From contig CANILH010000026.1 of NCBI GenBank assembly GCA_947468665.1, positions 1 to 37,048 on the forward strand: a stretch of DNA of 37,048 bases. The letters run 5' to 3'. Source of the stretch: Oligoflexales bacterium. GTDB lineage: Bacteria > Bdellovibrionota_B > Oligoflexia > Oligoflexales > RGVZ01. Position 1 is the stretch's first letter, and the number at the start of each line of letters is the position of its first letter. Position numbers and translations under genes: made by a program. The notes under the pieces were generated by a model that did not search any database, had not been told where the DNA came from, and worked only from the letters and a program-made list of their open reading frames with translations. Of the stretch, positions 7,376 to 16,544 are shown in pieces.

Positions 7376-9520
7376 GCAGTGTGACGATCTGGCTGTGCCA
7401 GTGAAATGCTCGTCATGTAAGCCTCCACTAGTCAGCACATGGTAGCATTCACTAAGATCCCTGCCCACAATTAGTATGGCCAGCGACTGGCGAGCCTGGC
7501 CTTGGTCATTCAGGGCGAAAACACCCTGGTGGATGAGACGGGAGTTTTCATTTTCAGCGATTTTCTCCGCATGTGAGCCCCTCAGGCTCTGGCAGAGATC
7601 GGAAAATGACTTATGTCCGGCCCGCTTCATCTCATTGGCCGAGACGTGTACCCAGAGTCCGCAGTGTTTTGCCGCAAGTCTTTGGCTAATTTTAAGCGCG
7701 ACCCGTCCCATGGACCAGCGAGGATTGATCTCAATCATGGGCCTGAGCTCCGGCCCGGAGTCTGTCATATAAATAAAGGCGTCAATTCCCAGGGGGCCGT
7801 AGTAGCCAGCCTTAAATGCCTCGTGGCCGACTTGTTCGGCAGTTTTTTGAAGTCTCGCGTACCAGCCATTCTCGGCGTGCCACAAGCGGAGAAACTCCGA
7901 ACCCAGATCATCAAATGGGCGACCTAAGATATGGCCCCGGTACTGACCCCGGAGATCTGTCCAAAATCTCGTGACGCCGAGAAATTTAATTGTGCCCTCG
8001 TGGTCGATATCAATGTGGGCGCTGAGATCCACTTTTTTATCCAGCCAAGGTTCGGCCAGTATAAAGCCATGACGGTCGATCACAGAGCTGATCCAGATTT
8101 TGTCGTTGTCAGTAAGTGTGTCGTCTTTGACGCGAATCATCCCGCGTCCAGAGGCGCTAAATGGAGCCTTAAAGACTACAGTCATGGTGGGGGATTTTAG
8201 TCTGAGCTTAATCAGTGCGGTCGCTGCCTCAGTTACCGAAGGAGGTCTTAAGGTGCTGACCTGATCAAGAGAGAGTTTTTCCCGAATGGTAGCGGCGAAG
8301 GCTTTGCTGAAAATACTGTCTTCGGCCGTCGGTGGTGTGCGATCTTGTTTCTCAGGTGGATTTAATAGATATGGCTTTAATGGCTTAAAGAATTCGTCTG
8401 CGGCCGGTGACCAGCCCCAGGGCTCAAAGCTTAATATTTTCCTGGTGTTAAGAGATTTCAGGTCAGTTTTACGCATAAACTCTGGAATCTCAAAACCCAT
8501 ATCATCCAATGATTTTAGAAATTCTACAGACGGAATCTCATCCACCAGCACGATGTCACTCTTATGGCCCAAAAGTGCCATGAGAGATCCGTAATCAGAT
8601 GTCAGGGCCTGAATTGGCTTTGGTGGAGTCCAGCTTAAGTCTCCGGCCTCGATCTCCTGCTCACTGCCGGGATTAAACCAGAATACTCTCGGTGGTCGGC
8701 CCTTGGACTGATTGTGCACATAAAGCTCATCAATGAAATCAGTTGGCAGTCCTGCCGCGAGTCGTCCTTCTCTGTCAAAAGTGATGCCCTTTGCCCGTGC
8801 CGGCGTCATGGGGAAATGCAGTGTTTCTTGCCATTCCTTAAATAACCGTTCACATTTGGGTCGCCAGCGCTCAAACCAGGTGACCCCGTGCTTGACGTGG
8901 CCGATCTCCTCAAGACGGACTTGCCTCATAATCGCGGCCGACAATTGGTCACCTTCTTCATGGAATAGATGCTCGTAGTGCAGCGCGAAATCAAGATTTG
9001 CCTGCTCAAAGGTCATTGACATCGCGGCCGCGAATTCCATGGGAGAGGCGAGGTCTTTCATGCACTTCCAAAAAAACCCATTGAGGTTGGCCTCGCCAAA
9101 TTCCACGCCTAGGTCTTTCATGCGATCAAGATAGAGACGCATGTGGTTTTGCTCCTCTGCCATCGTCTGGACCAGCCCCCGGCGAAAGCCCTCAGGAGCG
9201 TCTGGCCATTTGAGAAGAGCCACGGCCATCAACTCAAGAGCAAGCAGCTCGTGATTGGCGAAGAAATGAAGTACAAGCCCACGGGCGCGGCCGTCAGAAA
9301 GTTTTGACCGGGTGGGGAAGGTATTTTCACCGGTTTTTTTGGAGCGGTCCAAGGTCAGACCTGGGGTTCTCGCGGGAAGGGCAGGGGTCAGAAAAGGCCA
9401 TGCGGAATTGGTGTGGGAGTCCAAAATACCTGAAATTGGAGCCAAAAGTTTCGACTCCAAACCAGGCGAGTAGAGAACTAACTCCGCAAATGACTTGATT
9501 GTTTCCGGTTGTGCTGCCAT
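7355..9520 (-). CDS. DUF455 ferritin-like domain fused to an ATP-grasp-like domain
   Basis: 721 residues, two parts. Residues about 80-220 match DUF455, a ferritin-like four-helix fold: NHELLALELMA (89-99), AEEQNH (121-126), FEQANLDF (171-178) and LEEIGHVKHG (203-212) supply the E-x-x-H type metal ligands. Residues about 440-630 look like an ATP-grasp enzyme: VFKAPFSASGRGM (nucleotide-binding strand and glycine loop), ILAEPWLDKKVDLS, YYGPLGIDAFIY and RPMIEINPRWSMGR, where E-x-N-x-R is the metal-binding signature. ATP-grasp enzymes ligate a carboxylate to an amine or thiol. The substrate is unknown, and a ferritin-like partner suggests oxidation or oxygenation coupled to ligation. Residues 705-721 come from the inserted cassette, so the native C-terminus was probably different. 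Confidence 0.7.
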   Translation of the reverse strand: MAAQPETIKSFAELVLYSPGLESKLLAPISGILDSHTNSAWPFLTPALPARTPGLTLDRSKKTGENTFPTRSKLSDGRARGLVLHFFANHELLALELMAVALLKWPDAPEGFRRGLVQTMAEEQNHMRLYLDRMKDLGVEFGEANLNGFFWKCMKDLASPMEFAAAMSMTFEQANLDFALHYEHLFHEEGDQLSAAIMRQVRLEEIGHVKHGVTWFERWRPKCERLFKEWQETLHFPMTPARAKGITFDREGRLAAGLPTDFIDELYVHNQSKGRPPRVFWFNPGSEQEIEAGDLSWTPPKPIQALTSDYGSLMALLGHKSDIVLVDEIPSVEFLKSLDDMGFEIPEFMRKTDLKSLNTRKILSFEPWGWSPAADEFFKPLKPYLLNPPEKQDRTPPTAEDSIFSKAFAATIREKLSLDQVSTLRPPSVTEAATALIKLRLKSPTMTVVFKAPFSASGRGMIRVKDDTLTDNDKIWISSVIDRHGFILAEPWLDKKVDLSAHIDIDHEGTIKFLGVTRFWTDLRGQYRGHILGRPFDDLGSEFLRLWHAENGWYARLQKTAEQVGHEAFKAGYYGPLGIDAFIYMTDSGPELRPMIEINPRWSMGRVALKISQRLAAKHCGLWVHVSANEMKRAGHKSFSDLCQSLRGSHAEKIAENENSRLIHQGVFALNDQGQARQSLAILIVGRDLSECYHVLTSGGLHDEHFTGTARSSHCLFGPVK
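7411..7428. repeat. 18-bp direct repeat, copy 2 (3' end of the DUF455/ATP-grasp gene)
   Basis: Identical to 5695-5712. On the minus strand it encodes part of the segment SGGLHDE of the DUF455/ATP-grasp protein. Here it has no role as a gene start, although it carries a perfect GGAGG-N5-ATG. Confidence 0.85.
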
Positions 9521-9535
9521 AAGGCGGCGAACTTA

Positions 9536-9563
9536 ATAATAAAAGCGTTAAAAAGCAAATCAA
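9536..9563 (-). promoter_or_regulatory. Possible promoter of the DUF455/ATP-grasp gene
   Basis: Minus strand TTGATT (9558-9563), a 16-bp spacer, TATTAT (9536-9541). The predicted leader would be only about 10 bases with no Shine-Dalgarno, so either translation is near leaderless or this is not the real promoter. Confidence 0.3.
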
Positions 9564-9628
9564 ATAGTGGTAGGCTCCACCCTCAAAAAATAAAGGCCCT
9601 TGCGGGATTTCATAAGGTTAAAGCACAT

Positions 9629-11626
9629 ATGATTCGGATGGACGGACTAACCAAAACTTTTGGCACCAAAACGGTGTTGGACGGAGTTACGTTTCATTTT
9701 CCGGAAGGCGCCCGCATCGCGCTTGTTGGTCCCAATGGAGCGGGAAAAACCACGCTCCTGGACATCCTCACTAACGTTACCGAGGCCGACAGAGGAACTG
9801 TCTTAAAACCAGGACGCCTTCGGCTTGGCTATCTCCCCCAAGAACCGAACGTGAAGCCCATGGTGTCTGTCCTTGAAGAGGCTGTCGCTGGTGGTGAGGG
9901 ATATATCCAAGCATTGGTTCGCCGCCATAGAGCAGCTCTTGATAAGATGACGGACGACTACTCTGAGGCTAATCACAAAGCCTGGGATCTGGTCGATGAC
10001 GAGTATAAGCATGAACGTGGATATTCGCTTGAGGCAGACTCGCGCGCGATTTTAGCGGGTCTTGGGTTTACGCCTGAGATGACCGCGAAAGACCCAAGGG
10101 CCCTGTCTGGCGGTTGGCGGATGCGTCTTGAGCTCGCGAAGATTTTTCTTAATCGCCCGAATTTTTTGATTCTCGACGAACCGACAAACCATCTCGATCT
10201 TCCAAGTTTGGTTTGGGTCGAAAACTGGCTTCAGAATTTCTCGGGGACGCTTCTATTTGTCTCTCACGATAGAAGTCTCTTAAGGCGTCTGCCTAACATG
10301 ACGCTACACCTTCATAACGCGAAGCTTACGCCTTACCACGGAAATTTTGATAGGTTTCTTGAGGAACGGGAGCTGCGGATGGCAGAAGAGTTCGCCCAGG
10401 CGGAGAATCTTCGTAAGCGTCGCGAGCACCTGGAGAAATTTGTGGACAGGTTTGGCGCCAAGGCCAGCAAGGCGAGCCAAGCTCAGTCAAAAATGAAAAT
10501 GATTGCCCGGATCAGGGACCTTGAGTCAGACGTGGGCGGTGATGATCAGGTGGACTCAATGCACATAGCGATTCCTTTGGGTCAAGCATCGGGACGTGAG
10601 GTTGTCAAGATCAAAAACGGCGCCATTGGTTATGAGAAACCACTCAGTAAGAATATTAATTTGCTCGTGGAGCGAGGCCAGAAAGTCGCCATTATTGGCG
10701 CCAATGGTATTGGAAAATCCACTTTGCTCAAAACAGTGGTCGGTCACATTCCGGCCCTCGCGGGAACATTCGAGCTTGGTCATAATGCCCGCCTCGCGTG
10801 GTTTGCCCAGGATCAGCTTGAGATCATGGATTCGTCAAGATCTGTTTTGGATAACGTCATGGAGGCATCTCCTAAGGTGACCCAGGGTGTGGCCAGAAAT
10901 GTCCTGGGGAGTTTGCTTTTTCGGGGCGATGACGTTCAGAAAAAAGTCGGCGTCTTGAGCGGAGGCGAAAAAGCCAGAGTGGGACTTGCAAGACTCTTGC
11001 TGCAAGAAGCCAATTTATTGATGATGGATGAACCGACTAACCACCTTGATATCTCAAGCTGCGAGATCTTGTCTCAGGCGATACAGGAGTTTGAGGGTAC
11101 CGTTATATTTGTCAGTCACGACCGTGACTTCATTGACGCCGTGTGTAGTCACGTTTACGCCATGCTGCCGGATGGCCGAGGGCGACTTTTTGAGGGAAAA
11201 CTTGACGACTACAGGAGACAGGCCCTTAAATCTGATTTCCCGGATGTACTTGACCCCTTGCCGGTATCCGGAAATGACGGTGGCAAGTCAGGGCGAAGCA
11301 AAGTGACGCATCATGCATCCTCCGCTGCTGAAATAGGCTCGAACATGTCAGAGTATGAAATCAACGCCCTGAAACGAGACGCGCAGAAACATCAAAAGAG
11401 AATCGCTAAACTTGATGTGGAAATGACAAGGCTTCAGGCTTTGGCCGCAGATTGTGACCGGCAGATGGAAGCTCATCACGCGGATTTTAACCGCGTCGCG
11501 TCGATCACCGCGGAAAAGCAATCTTTTGAGTCACTTCTCGGTAAACACGAGGAAGAGTGGTTCGAGCTCACGCAAAAGGTCGACGCCGCGAGAACAGCGC
11601 TGGAAGGCGCGGGACGGACGCTCTAG
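9629..11626 (+). CDS. ABC-F family ATPase (Uup/YheS-like translation factor)
   Basis: 665 residues from ATG 9629, chosen because the first NBD begins right there (MIRMDGLTKTFG); an open frame extends further upstream but lacks domain sequence. Two nucleotide-binding domains without membrane segments: Walker A GPNGAGKTT (34-42) and GANGIGKST (357-365), signatures LSGGWRM (159) and LSGGEKA (443), and DEPTNHLD in both halves (183 and 467), the ABC-F hallmark. A charged helical linker (about 240-310) is followed by NBD2, and a predicted coiled coil covers the last hundred residues. ABC-F proteins bind the ribosomal E site and relieve stalling or resist antibiotics. The C-terminal coiled coil favours the Uup-like branch. 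Confidence 0.85.
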   Translation: MIRMDGLTKTFGTKTVLDGVTFHFPEGARIALVGPNGAGKTTLLDILTNVTEADRGTVLKPGRLRLGYLPQEPNVKPMVSVLEEAVAGGEGYIQALVRRHRAALDKMTDDYSEANHKAWDLVDDEYKHERGYSLEADSRAILAGLGFTPEMTAKDPRALSGGWRMRLELAKIFLNRPNFLILDEPTNHLDLPSLVWVENWLQNFSGTLLFVSHDRSLLRRLPNMTLHLHNAKLTPYHGNFDRFLEERELRMAEEFAQAENLRKRREHLEKFVDRFGAKASKASQAQSKMKMIARIRDLESDVGGDDQVDSMHIAIPLGQASGREVVKIKNGAIGYEKPLSKNINLLVERGQKVAIIGANGIGKSTLLKTVVGHIPALAGTFELGHNARLAWFAQDQLEIMDSSRSVLDNVMEASPKVTQGVARNVLGSLLFRGDDVQKKVGVLSGGEKARVGLARLLLQEANLLMMDEPTNHLDISSCEILSQAIQEFEGTVIFVSHDRDFIDAVCSHVYAMLPDGRGRLFEGKLDDYRRQALKSDFPDVLDPLPVSGNDGGKSGRSKVTHHASSAAEIGSNMSEYEINALKRDAQKHQKRIAKLDVEMTRLQALAADCDRQMEAHHADFNRVASITAEKQSFESLLGKHEEEWFELTQKVDAARTALEGAGRTL

Positions 11627-12014
11627 GCCAGACTTGCGTCTCGCCAAGTTCGTGTACTGGCATTACAGGGAACTGCCCGCCGAAAAGGAATTCGTCAAAA
11701 TACTGCCGATTTACATGAGACGAGTGAATGGTTTGGTAATTTGGTAAATATTTATAAACTTTGGTGTTAAGAAAATTATCCCTCAAAGGCATCTGATTCA
11801 TGGTGGAGCCGGCTCTGACCATTTTGTGCCTGTAATGCTTTCGGGATTCCGTTAGTACATATTATTCCCAGTGCTGTTGTATCCGGTCGAAATTAGAAGC
11901 TAGACTATACTATACAAATGCCAATAGAGCTGTGTAGATTTCATTTAGATCATTTCGAGTTGGGTAGATAGTGAACAATTTTTAGTAAGTGCGCGGAGCA
12001 CAGAGGATGAGGAC
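11627..12014. other. 388-bp intergenic region before the PAS-MCP gene
   Basis: No credible gene. The part after about 11730 is A+T-rich. TATACT (11906-11911) is -10-like but has no -35 at a normal distance (TTGTAT at 11877 is 23 bp away). The MCP start is preceded by an AGAGG eight bases upstream. Confidence 0.4.
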
Positions 12015-13922
12015 ATGGATAATCTTTTAAAGGTTTCAGGAAATGGCTTAGGCGGAACAGAGTACACAGCGATGCTTGAGAACTCGCCTATCAATGTTCT
12101 TTACTGTGATCTCAACTTCAACATTCAATATGTCAACCCAAAAAGTGTTGAGACACTCACAACTATTGAAAAGCTTCTGCCAGTGCCGGCTAATAAAGTC
12201 CTCGGCGTGAGCATTGATATCTTCCACAAAAACCCCGCGCACCAGAGAAAATTGCTTTCCTCTGACCGCAACCTTCCGCACCGCGCGATCATTCAGGTCG
12301 GCCCGGAGAAGCTAGATCTTCTTGTCTCCGCGATCTATAACGAGAAGAAAGAATATATTGGTGCGATGGTGACCTGGGAAATCGTCACCAAGAAGCTCCA
12401 GATTGAGCAAAATCTCGCTCGCATTAACTCCATGACCGAGAATTCGCCGATTAACATCATGTATTGTGATCGGGACCTTAATCTTCAATTCATTAACCCC
12501 AAGAGTAAGGAGACGCTAAAAACTCTTGAGCGATACCTGCCTGTCGGCGTTGATAAACTTATCGGAACCAATATCGACGTATTCCACAAAAAACCAGAGC
12601 ATCAACGCCGCATTCTCTCGGAAGACCGCAATTTGCCTATGCGGAGCATCATCGCGGTGGGTCCCGAGAAGCTTGATTTGCTTGTGACCGCCATCTATGA
12701 CGGCGACCGCAAATACATTGGCGCGATGGTAACCTGGGAAGTCGTGACCAAGAAACTCGAGCAGGAGTCTGATCTCGCCCGTGTTAACTCAATGATGGAG
12801 AATGCTCCTATCAATGTTATGTGCGCGGATCTGGACTATAATCTTCGTTATATGAACCCGGCTTCCATTAAGACTCTCCGGGGCCTTGAGAAACTCTTGC
12901 CAAAACCAGTCGATCAATTGGTCGGTCAGAAAATCGATATCTTCCACAAGAACCCCGATCATCAACGACGGATGACCAAAGACGACAAGTCACTGCCGTT
13001 AACGTCAAAAATCAGGCTTGGGCCTGAGACTTTAAGGCTTCTCGTCGCCCCAATGTATAACCAAAACCGCGAGTATATTGGTCCGATGGTAACTTGGGAG
13101 GTTATCAGTGCGCAGGTTCAGCTTGTAACAGATATCTCCGAGGCGAGTCGGCACTTGTCCTCCGCCGCGTCTGAGCTTAACGCGACAGCGACTCAGATGA
13201 CAGCTAACGCGTCGAAAGCCACTAAAGAGGCCAATGCCGTGGCAAGTGCCTCTGAGGAAGTTGCTCGCGGTGTCCAGACAGTGGCGACCAACACCGAGGA
13301 AATGACGGCCTCCATTAACGAGATCGCCCGTAACGCGAACGAGGCATCAGCGGCGTCCAACACGACTGTTCGTCAGGCAGAATCCACCAACGCGACGATC
13401 AGTAAGCTCGGTGAGTCCAGCCAGGAGATCGGTAATGTCATCAAAGTAATTTCCTCGATCGCGCAGCAGACAAACCTTCTGGCCCTTAACGCAACGATTG
13501 AGGCCGCCCGTGCTGGTGACGCCGGTCGTGGATTCGCGGTTGTGGCGAACGAGGTTAAAGAGCTCGCTAAACAAACCGCTCAGGCGACGGAAGACATCAC
13601 CAATAAGATCGGTACGATTCAACGGGATACATCTACAGCCGTTGACGCTATCGGCGGAATCACTGAGAGTATCCGCAAGCTGAATGGTATCGCGTCGGCA
13701 ATCGCGGCTTCTGTGGAGGAGCAGCAGGCGACAACAAACGAGGTTGCCCGAGTCGTGGGTGAGTCTTCCAAAGGCGTTCAATCGATCTCTGACAGCGTGA
13801 AGACGGTGTCGACGGTTTCAGGTGAGACCCAAATCGGCGCGACTCAAGTTCTGGACGCGGCACGGTCACTCGGTCAACTAGCTGAGCGCCTCGAGGGTCT
13901 CGTCAAGAAGATTGAGATCTGA
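12015..13922 (+). CDS. Soluble methyl-accepting chemotaxis protein with three tandem PAS-like domains
   Basis: 635 residues, no transmembrane segment or signal peptide, so a cytoplasmic receptor. Residues 21-380 are three 120-residue repeats, each with a PIN(V/I)-type start, N-P-x-S, a DIFHK(N/K)P-x-HQR block, GPE(K/T)L and YIGxMVTWE. This is a PAS variant common in MCPs. The remainder is an MCP signalling domain with the conserved tip [20 protein letters not shown] and [12 protein letters not shown] glutamate/glutamine-rich helical region flanks the tip and may be the methylation site. Ligand or cofactor of the PAS domains is unknown; the invariant HK and HQR residues are notable. It is the only receptor in the window and a plausible input to the che operon 11 kb downstream. 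Confidence 0.9.
   Translation: MDNLLKVSGNGLGGTEYTAMLENSPINVLYCDLNFNIQYVNPKSVETLTTIEKLLPVPANKVLGVSIDIFHKNPAHQRKLLSSDRNLPHRAIIQVGPEKLDLLVSAIYNEKKEYIGAMVTWEIVTKKLQIEQNLARINSMTENSPINIMYCDRDLNLQFINPKSKETLKTLERYLPVGVDKLIGTNIDVFHKKPEHQRRILSEDRNLPMRSIIAVGPEKLDLLVTAIYDGDRKYIGAMVTWEVVTKKLEQESDLARVNSMMENAPINVMCADLDYNLRYMNPASIKTLRGLEKLLPKPVDQLVGQKIDIFHKNPDHQRRMTKDDKSLPLTSKIRLGPETLRLLVAPMYNQNREYIGPMVTWEVISAQVQLVTDISEASRHLSSAASELNATATQMTANASKATKEANAVASASEEVARGVQTVATNTEEMTASINEIARNANEASAASNTTVRQAESTNATISKLGESSQEIGNVIKVISSIAQQTNLLALNATIEAARAGDAGRGFAVVANEVKELAKQTAQATEDITNKIGTIQRDTSTAVDAIGGITESIRKLNGIASAIAASVEEQQATTNEVARVVGESSKGVQSISDSVKTVSTVSGETQIGATQVLDAARSLGQLAERLEGLVKKIEI
12075..13154 (+). repeat. Three in-frame 360-bp repeats coding PAS modules
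   Basis: Units at 12075-12434, 12435-12794 and 12795-13154, all exactly 360 bp (120 codons) with no length change. Units 1 and 2 are the most alike in protein sequence; the third has drifted (for example [10 protein letters not shown] at its start and SAQVQ replacing TKKL at its end). Confidence 0.85.
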
Positions 13923-13946
13923 TCAGGCTAAAGTAATTTTGCGAGC

Positions 13947-15317
13947 TTATCCGAAAAATGCCGGCTGGCCTGTGGATTCAAGAACATTGAACCACAGTTC
14001 TCCAGCCGGATTTATTTTCTGCCGTCCCGTAATCGCATCAAATGGCACATGGGTCATACGCCCGTGCCAGTAACCAATGAGCATGCCAGTGCGGCCGGTC
14101 ATGGCCGCATGCACGGCGTTTTGCGCAAGCCTCGCGCAAAAGAGTTGATCACCGGCGTTTCCGCAATGAGTGCGGATAATATAGCTAGGGTCGATATACT
14201 TTAGAGTCATGGGGATATTTTTATTTTTGAAATGCTCTCTTATGGTGTCGCGCAGATAAGTCCCGATGTCGCCAAGTTTGAGGTTACCACTCGCGTCGGT
14301 TTCCCTGGTGCCGCCTGTCTTGAAGAACTTCTGACCAGCGCCCTCAGCGATTACAATGACAGCGTGCTCCCTGGCCGCCAGTCTCCGTTCCAGGGCGGCA
14401 TATAGTCCGTCTTTGCCCTCAAGGTTGAAGTCCACCTCTGGTACGAGACAAAAATTTACATCACCTGACGCAAGTGTCGCGTTCGCAGCGATATAGCCTG
14501 ACTCGCGACCCATGAGTTTAACCAGTCCAATGCCATTGAAGACGCTTTCGGCCTCGACATGGGCCGCTTTGACCGCTTCTACGGCGACACTGACGGCCGT
14601 CTCGAAGCCAAAGGAACGACGCACCCACGGGATATCATTATCAATAGTTTTCGGGATGCCGATCACGGCAACTTTAGCGCCCCGCTTTCGCAATTCGCTG
14701 TCAATAAAAGCGGCTCCGCGCATGGTGCCGTCACCGCCGATGACAAATAGCATATTGATGCCTTTGGCGAGAATAGTATCAACGATTTCAGATGTCGGCG
14801 GCGTGCCGCGGGATGTGCCGAGAATGGTCCCACCCTGAGTGTGGATGTCCTCAACATCGTCAGGTGTCAGGCCGTTAAAATGATGCAGCGTTTTCGCTGA
14901 AAGACCCTGATATCCACCGCGCAGACCCTCAACGTAATGGCACCCGTAGCGATGCCACAGCTGCATTATCAGAGCCCTGATAACACTGTTAAGTCCGGGG
15001 CAAAGACCGCCGCAGGTAACGATTCCTGCCCTCACCTTCTCTGGATCGAAATAGATCTTCCCGCGTGGGCCCGCGACCTCAAAGGCCTCAGGTTGCTCGC
15101 CCTTTTGAATTTGCTCCAATAGGGACTTTAGATTTGGCTTAACCGCCATGAGCTCGTCATCGCTAATATAGGCGCCAGAGTCTGGAAGCTTGATCGGGGA
15201 ATCCCAGAGGCAAGGACCAAGGCTTTCGATTATGAGTCCCTTTGTCGCCGGCATTGTGTCTAACCCCCAATAATATTGGTAACTTTCATCTGGTTTTTGT
15301 AGTTTAGCATGATTCAT
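13947..15317 (-). CDS. pfkA: 6-phosphofructokinase, TP0108-like group, predicted ATP-dependent
   Basis: 456 residues from ATG 15317, preceded by AAGG at good spacing; an open frame extends upstream but its sequence is not family-like and overlaps rlmN. It phosphorylates fructose-6-phosphate in glycolysis. Motifs: GGLCPGLN (103-110), GTSRG, GGDGT (194-198) and PKTIDND (222-228), then FGFETAV, KLMGRESG and an acidic EGAGQKF loop. The phosphoryl-donor residues are glycine in GGDG and lysine in PKTID. In the family, D plus K marks PPi-dependent and G plus G classical ATP-dependent enzymes; G plus K is the ATP-using mixed type seen in trypanosome and plant PFKs. The gene is convergent with the MCP gene and divergent from rlmN. 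Confidence 0.88.
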   Translation of the reverse strand: MNHAKLQKPDESYQYYWGLDTMPATKGLIIESLGPCLWDSPIKLPDSGAYISDDELMAVKPNLKSLLEQIQKGEQPEAFEVAGPRGKIYFDPEKVRAGIVTCGGLCPGLNSVIRALIMQLWHRYGCHYVEGLRGGYQGLSAKTLHHFNGLTPDDVEDIHTQGGTILGTSRGTPPTSEIVDTILAKGINMLFVIGGDGTMRGAAFIDSELRKRGAKVAVIGIPKTIDNDIPWVRRSFGFETAVSVAVEAVKAAHVEAESVFNGIGLVKLMGRESGYIAANATLASGDVNFCLVPEVDFNLEGKDGLYAALERRLAAREHAVIVIAEGAGQKFFKTGGTRETDASGNLKLGDIGTYLRDTIREHFKNKNIPMTLKYIDPSYIIRTHCGNAGDQLFCARLAQNAVHAAMTGRTGMLIGYWHGRMTHVPFDAITGRQKINPAGELWFNVLESTGQPAFFG

Positions 15318-15428
15318 ACAAACCTTGAAGATTGCCTGGGATAATGCCGGCAGGCAGGGTTTTACGACGGTGGACAACTCAGGAACGGGCGTGGTAGAAG
15401 GCGCTATATTTATTGGCAGGAGTTCTTG

Positions 15429-16544
15429 ATGACCGTGACTTCGGGTGTGAACCCCATGGCGACAAAAAGTTTCTTTGGCATGACCTTGGCTGATGTTGAG
15501 GGACATTGTCGGGATTTTGGTGTCTCTGCGATGCACGCCCGGGATTTATTTCGTTCCGGTTATAAGGACGGACTTTTGAAACCTTGGACTCGTCCCGGAC
15601 TTCCAGCACGGTATGCAGGGTTTTGTGAGCGGGAGCTTTCATCCGTCAATATTCGTATTTCGTCTGAGTTTGTCAGTCAGTATGACGGCAGCGTTAAATT
15701 TATTGTTGAGCTAAGTGATGGCCGTATGGTGGAAATGGTGCTTATGCCTGAGGCTAAAAGGGTGACACTTTGTCTCAGCTCCCAGGTTGGCTGCGCCCAG
15801 GCGTGCGTGTTTTGTCACACAGGGCGCATGGGGCTTGTCAGAAATCTTGATACCGCGGAGGTAGTTGGGCAGGCGTGGCTCGCGAATCAGTGGATCGCGT
15901 CGCGTCCAGAGTGGCTGAAAGCTAACCGATTACCAGATAGTCAGCGAGTCACAAACATTGTGTTTATGGGTATGGGAGAACCGCTTGATAACGTGGAGGC
16001 TGTTGCGCGCTCGATAACAATTTTCACGGATCCTTACGGGTTTAATTTGGCAAAAAGGCGTATCAGTGTGTCAACGGCTGGTCATCTTGACGGACTTCGT
16101 GAGATGGTTAAAATTCATCCTGACGTGCGCTTGGCGATTTCGGTACATTCTGCCGTAGATTCAGAGCGATCTAGAATTATGCCAATCAACAGACGTTGGC
16201 CACTGGAAAGTCTTGTTGAGACATTGAGAGAGCTTCCCACGCAGCGTGAGAATGGTTTGCTTATTCAATACACCCTTATTGCTGGTGTGAATGATTCGGT
16301 CGGGCATGCGCGTAAGTTGATTGAGTTAATCGCAGGTCTCAACGTAAAGATAAATATCATCCCCCTGAATCCGGTTGGACCATCAAGACTGAGGTGTCCA
16401 TCGTCGGCTGATCTTGAGGCATTCCGGGATGAAATCCACAAATCCGGGCACCGGGTGATGGTTCGTTACAGCAAAGGGCAGGATATTGGGGCCGCTTGTG
16501 GGCAATTGGTCGCGCAGGTAAATGCTACTATTAATGCCCCTTAA
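15429..16544 (+). CDS. rlmN: Dual-specificity RNA methyltransferase RlmN
   Basis: 371 residues. Radical-SAM enzyme that methylates C2 of A2503 in 23S rRNA and A37 of some tRNAs. The cluster motif is C-x3-C-x2-C at residues 122, 126 and 129 (GCAQACVFC). C115 in LCLSSQVGC and C357 in GAACGQL match the two catalytic cysteines of E. coli RlmN (C118 and C355). GMGEPLDN (about 181-188) and ISVSTAG are also standard. The ATG at 15429 follows AGGAG by six bases, better than the TTG one codon upstream. It is a true RlmN rather than a resistance-type Cfr by its length and C-terminal sequence. Confidence 0.92.
   Translation: MTVTSGVNPMATKSFFGMTLADVEGHCRDFGVSAMHARDLFRSGYKDGLLKPWTRPGLPARYAGFCERELSSVNIRISSEFVSQYDGSVKFIVELSDGRMVEMVLMPEAKRVTLCLSSQVGCAQACVFCHTGRMGLVRNLDTAEVVGQAWLANQWIASRPEWLKANRLPDSQRVTNIVFMGMGEPLDNVEAVARSITIFTDPYGFNLAKRRISVSTAGHLDGLREMVKIHPDVRLAISVHSAVDSERSRIMPINRRWPLESLVETLRELPTQRENGLLIQYTLIAGVNDSVGHARKLIELIAGLNVKINIIPLNPVGPSRLRCPSSADLEAFRDEIHKSGHRVMVRYSKGQDIGAACGQLVAQVNATINAP

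Larger units (their letters stand above)
5695..7428. mobile_element. Candidate inserted AbiE cassette bounded by 18-bp direct repeats
   Basis: The 1.7-kb unit contains only the abiEi/abiEii pair and its promoter, and appears more A+T-rich than its flanks. Both borders carry the same 18 bp. No transposase, integrase or terminal inverted repeat is visible, so the mechanism is unknown; a passive cassette moved in trans or a recombination between short repeats are both possible. The insertion separates the phosphorylase gene from the DUF455/ATP-grasp gene and supplies the last codons of the latter. Confidence 0.5.

Noticed and set aside
9509-9628. N-terminal extension of the ABC-F gene
   Set aside because: The first nucleotide-binding domain begins at the ATG at 9629; upstream codons overlap the divergent gene's start region.
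11877-11911. Promoter TTGTAT...TATACT before the MCP gene
   Set aside because: A 23-bp spacer is too long for a sigma70 promoter.
15318-15536. N-terminal extension of the phosphofructokinase gene
   Set aside because: Overlaps rlmN, is not family-like, and the ATG at 15317 has a good ribosome binding site.
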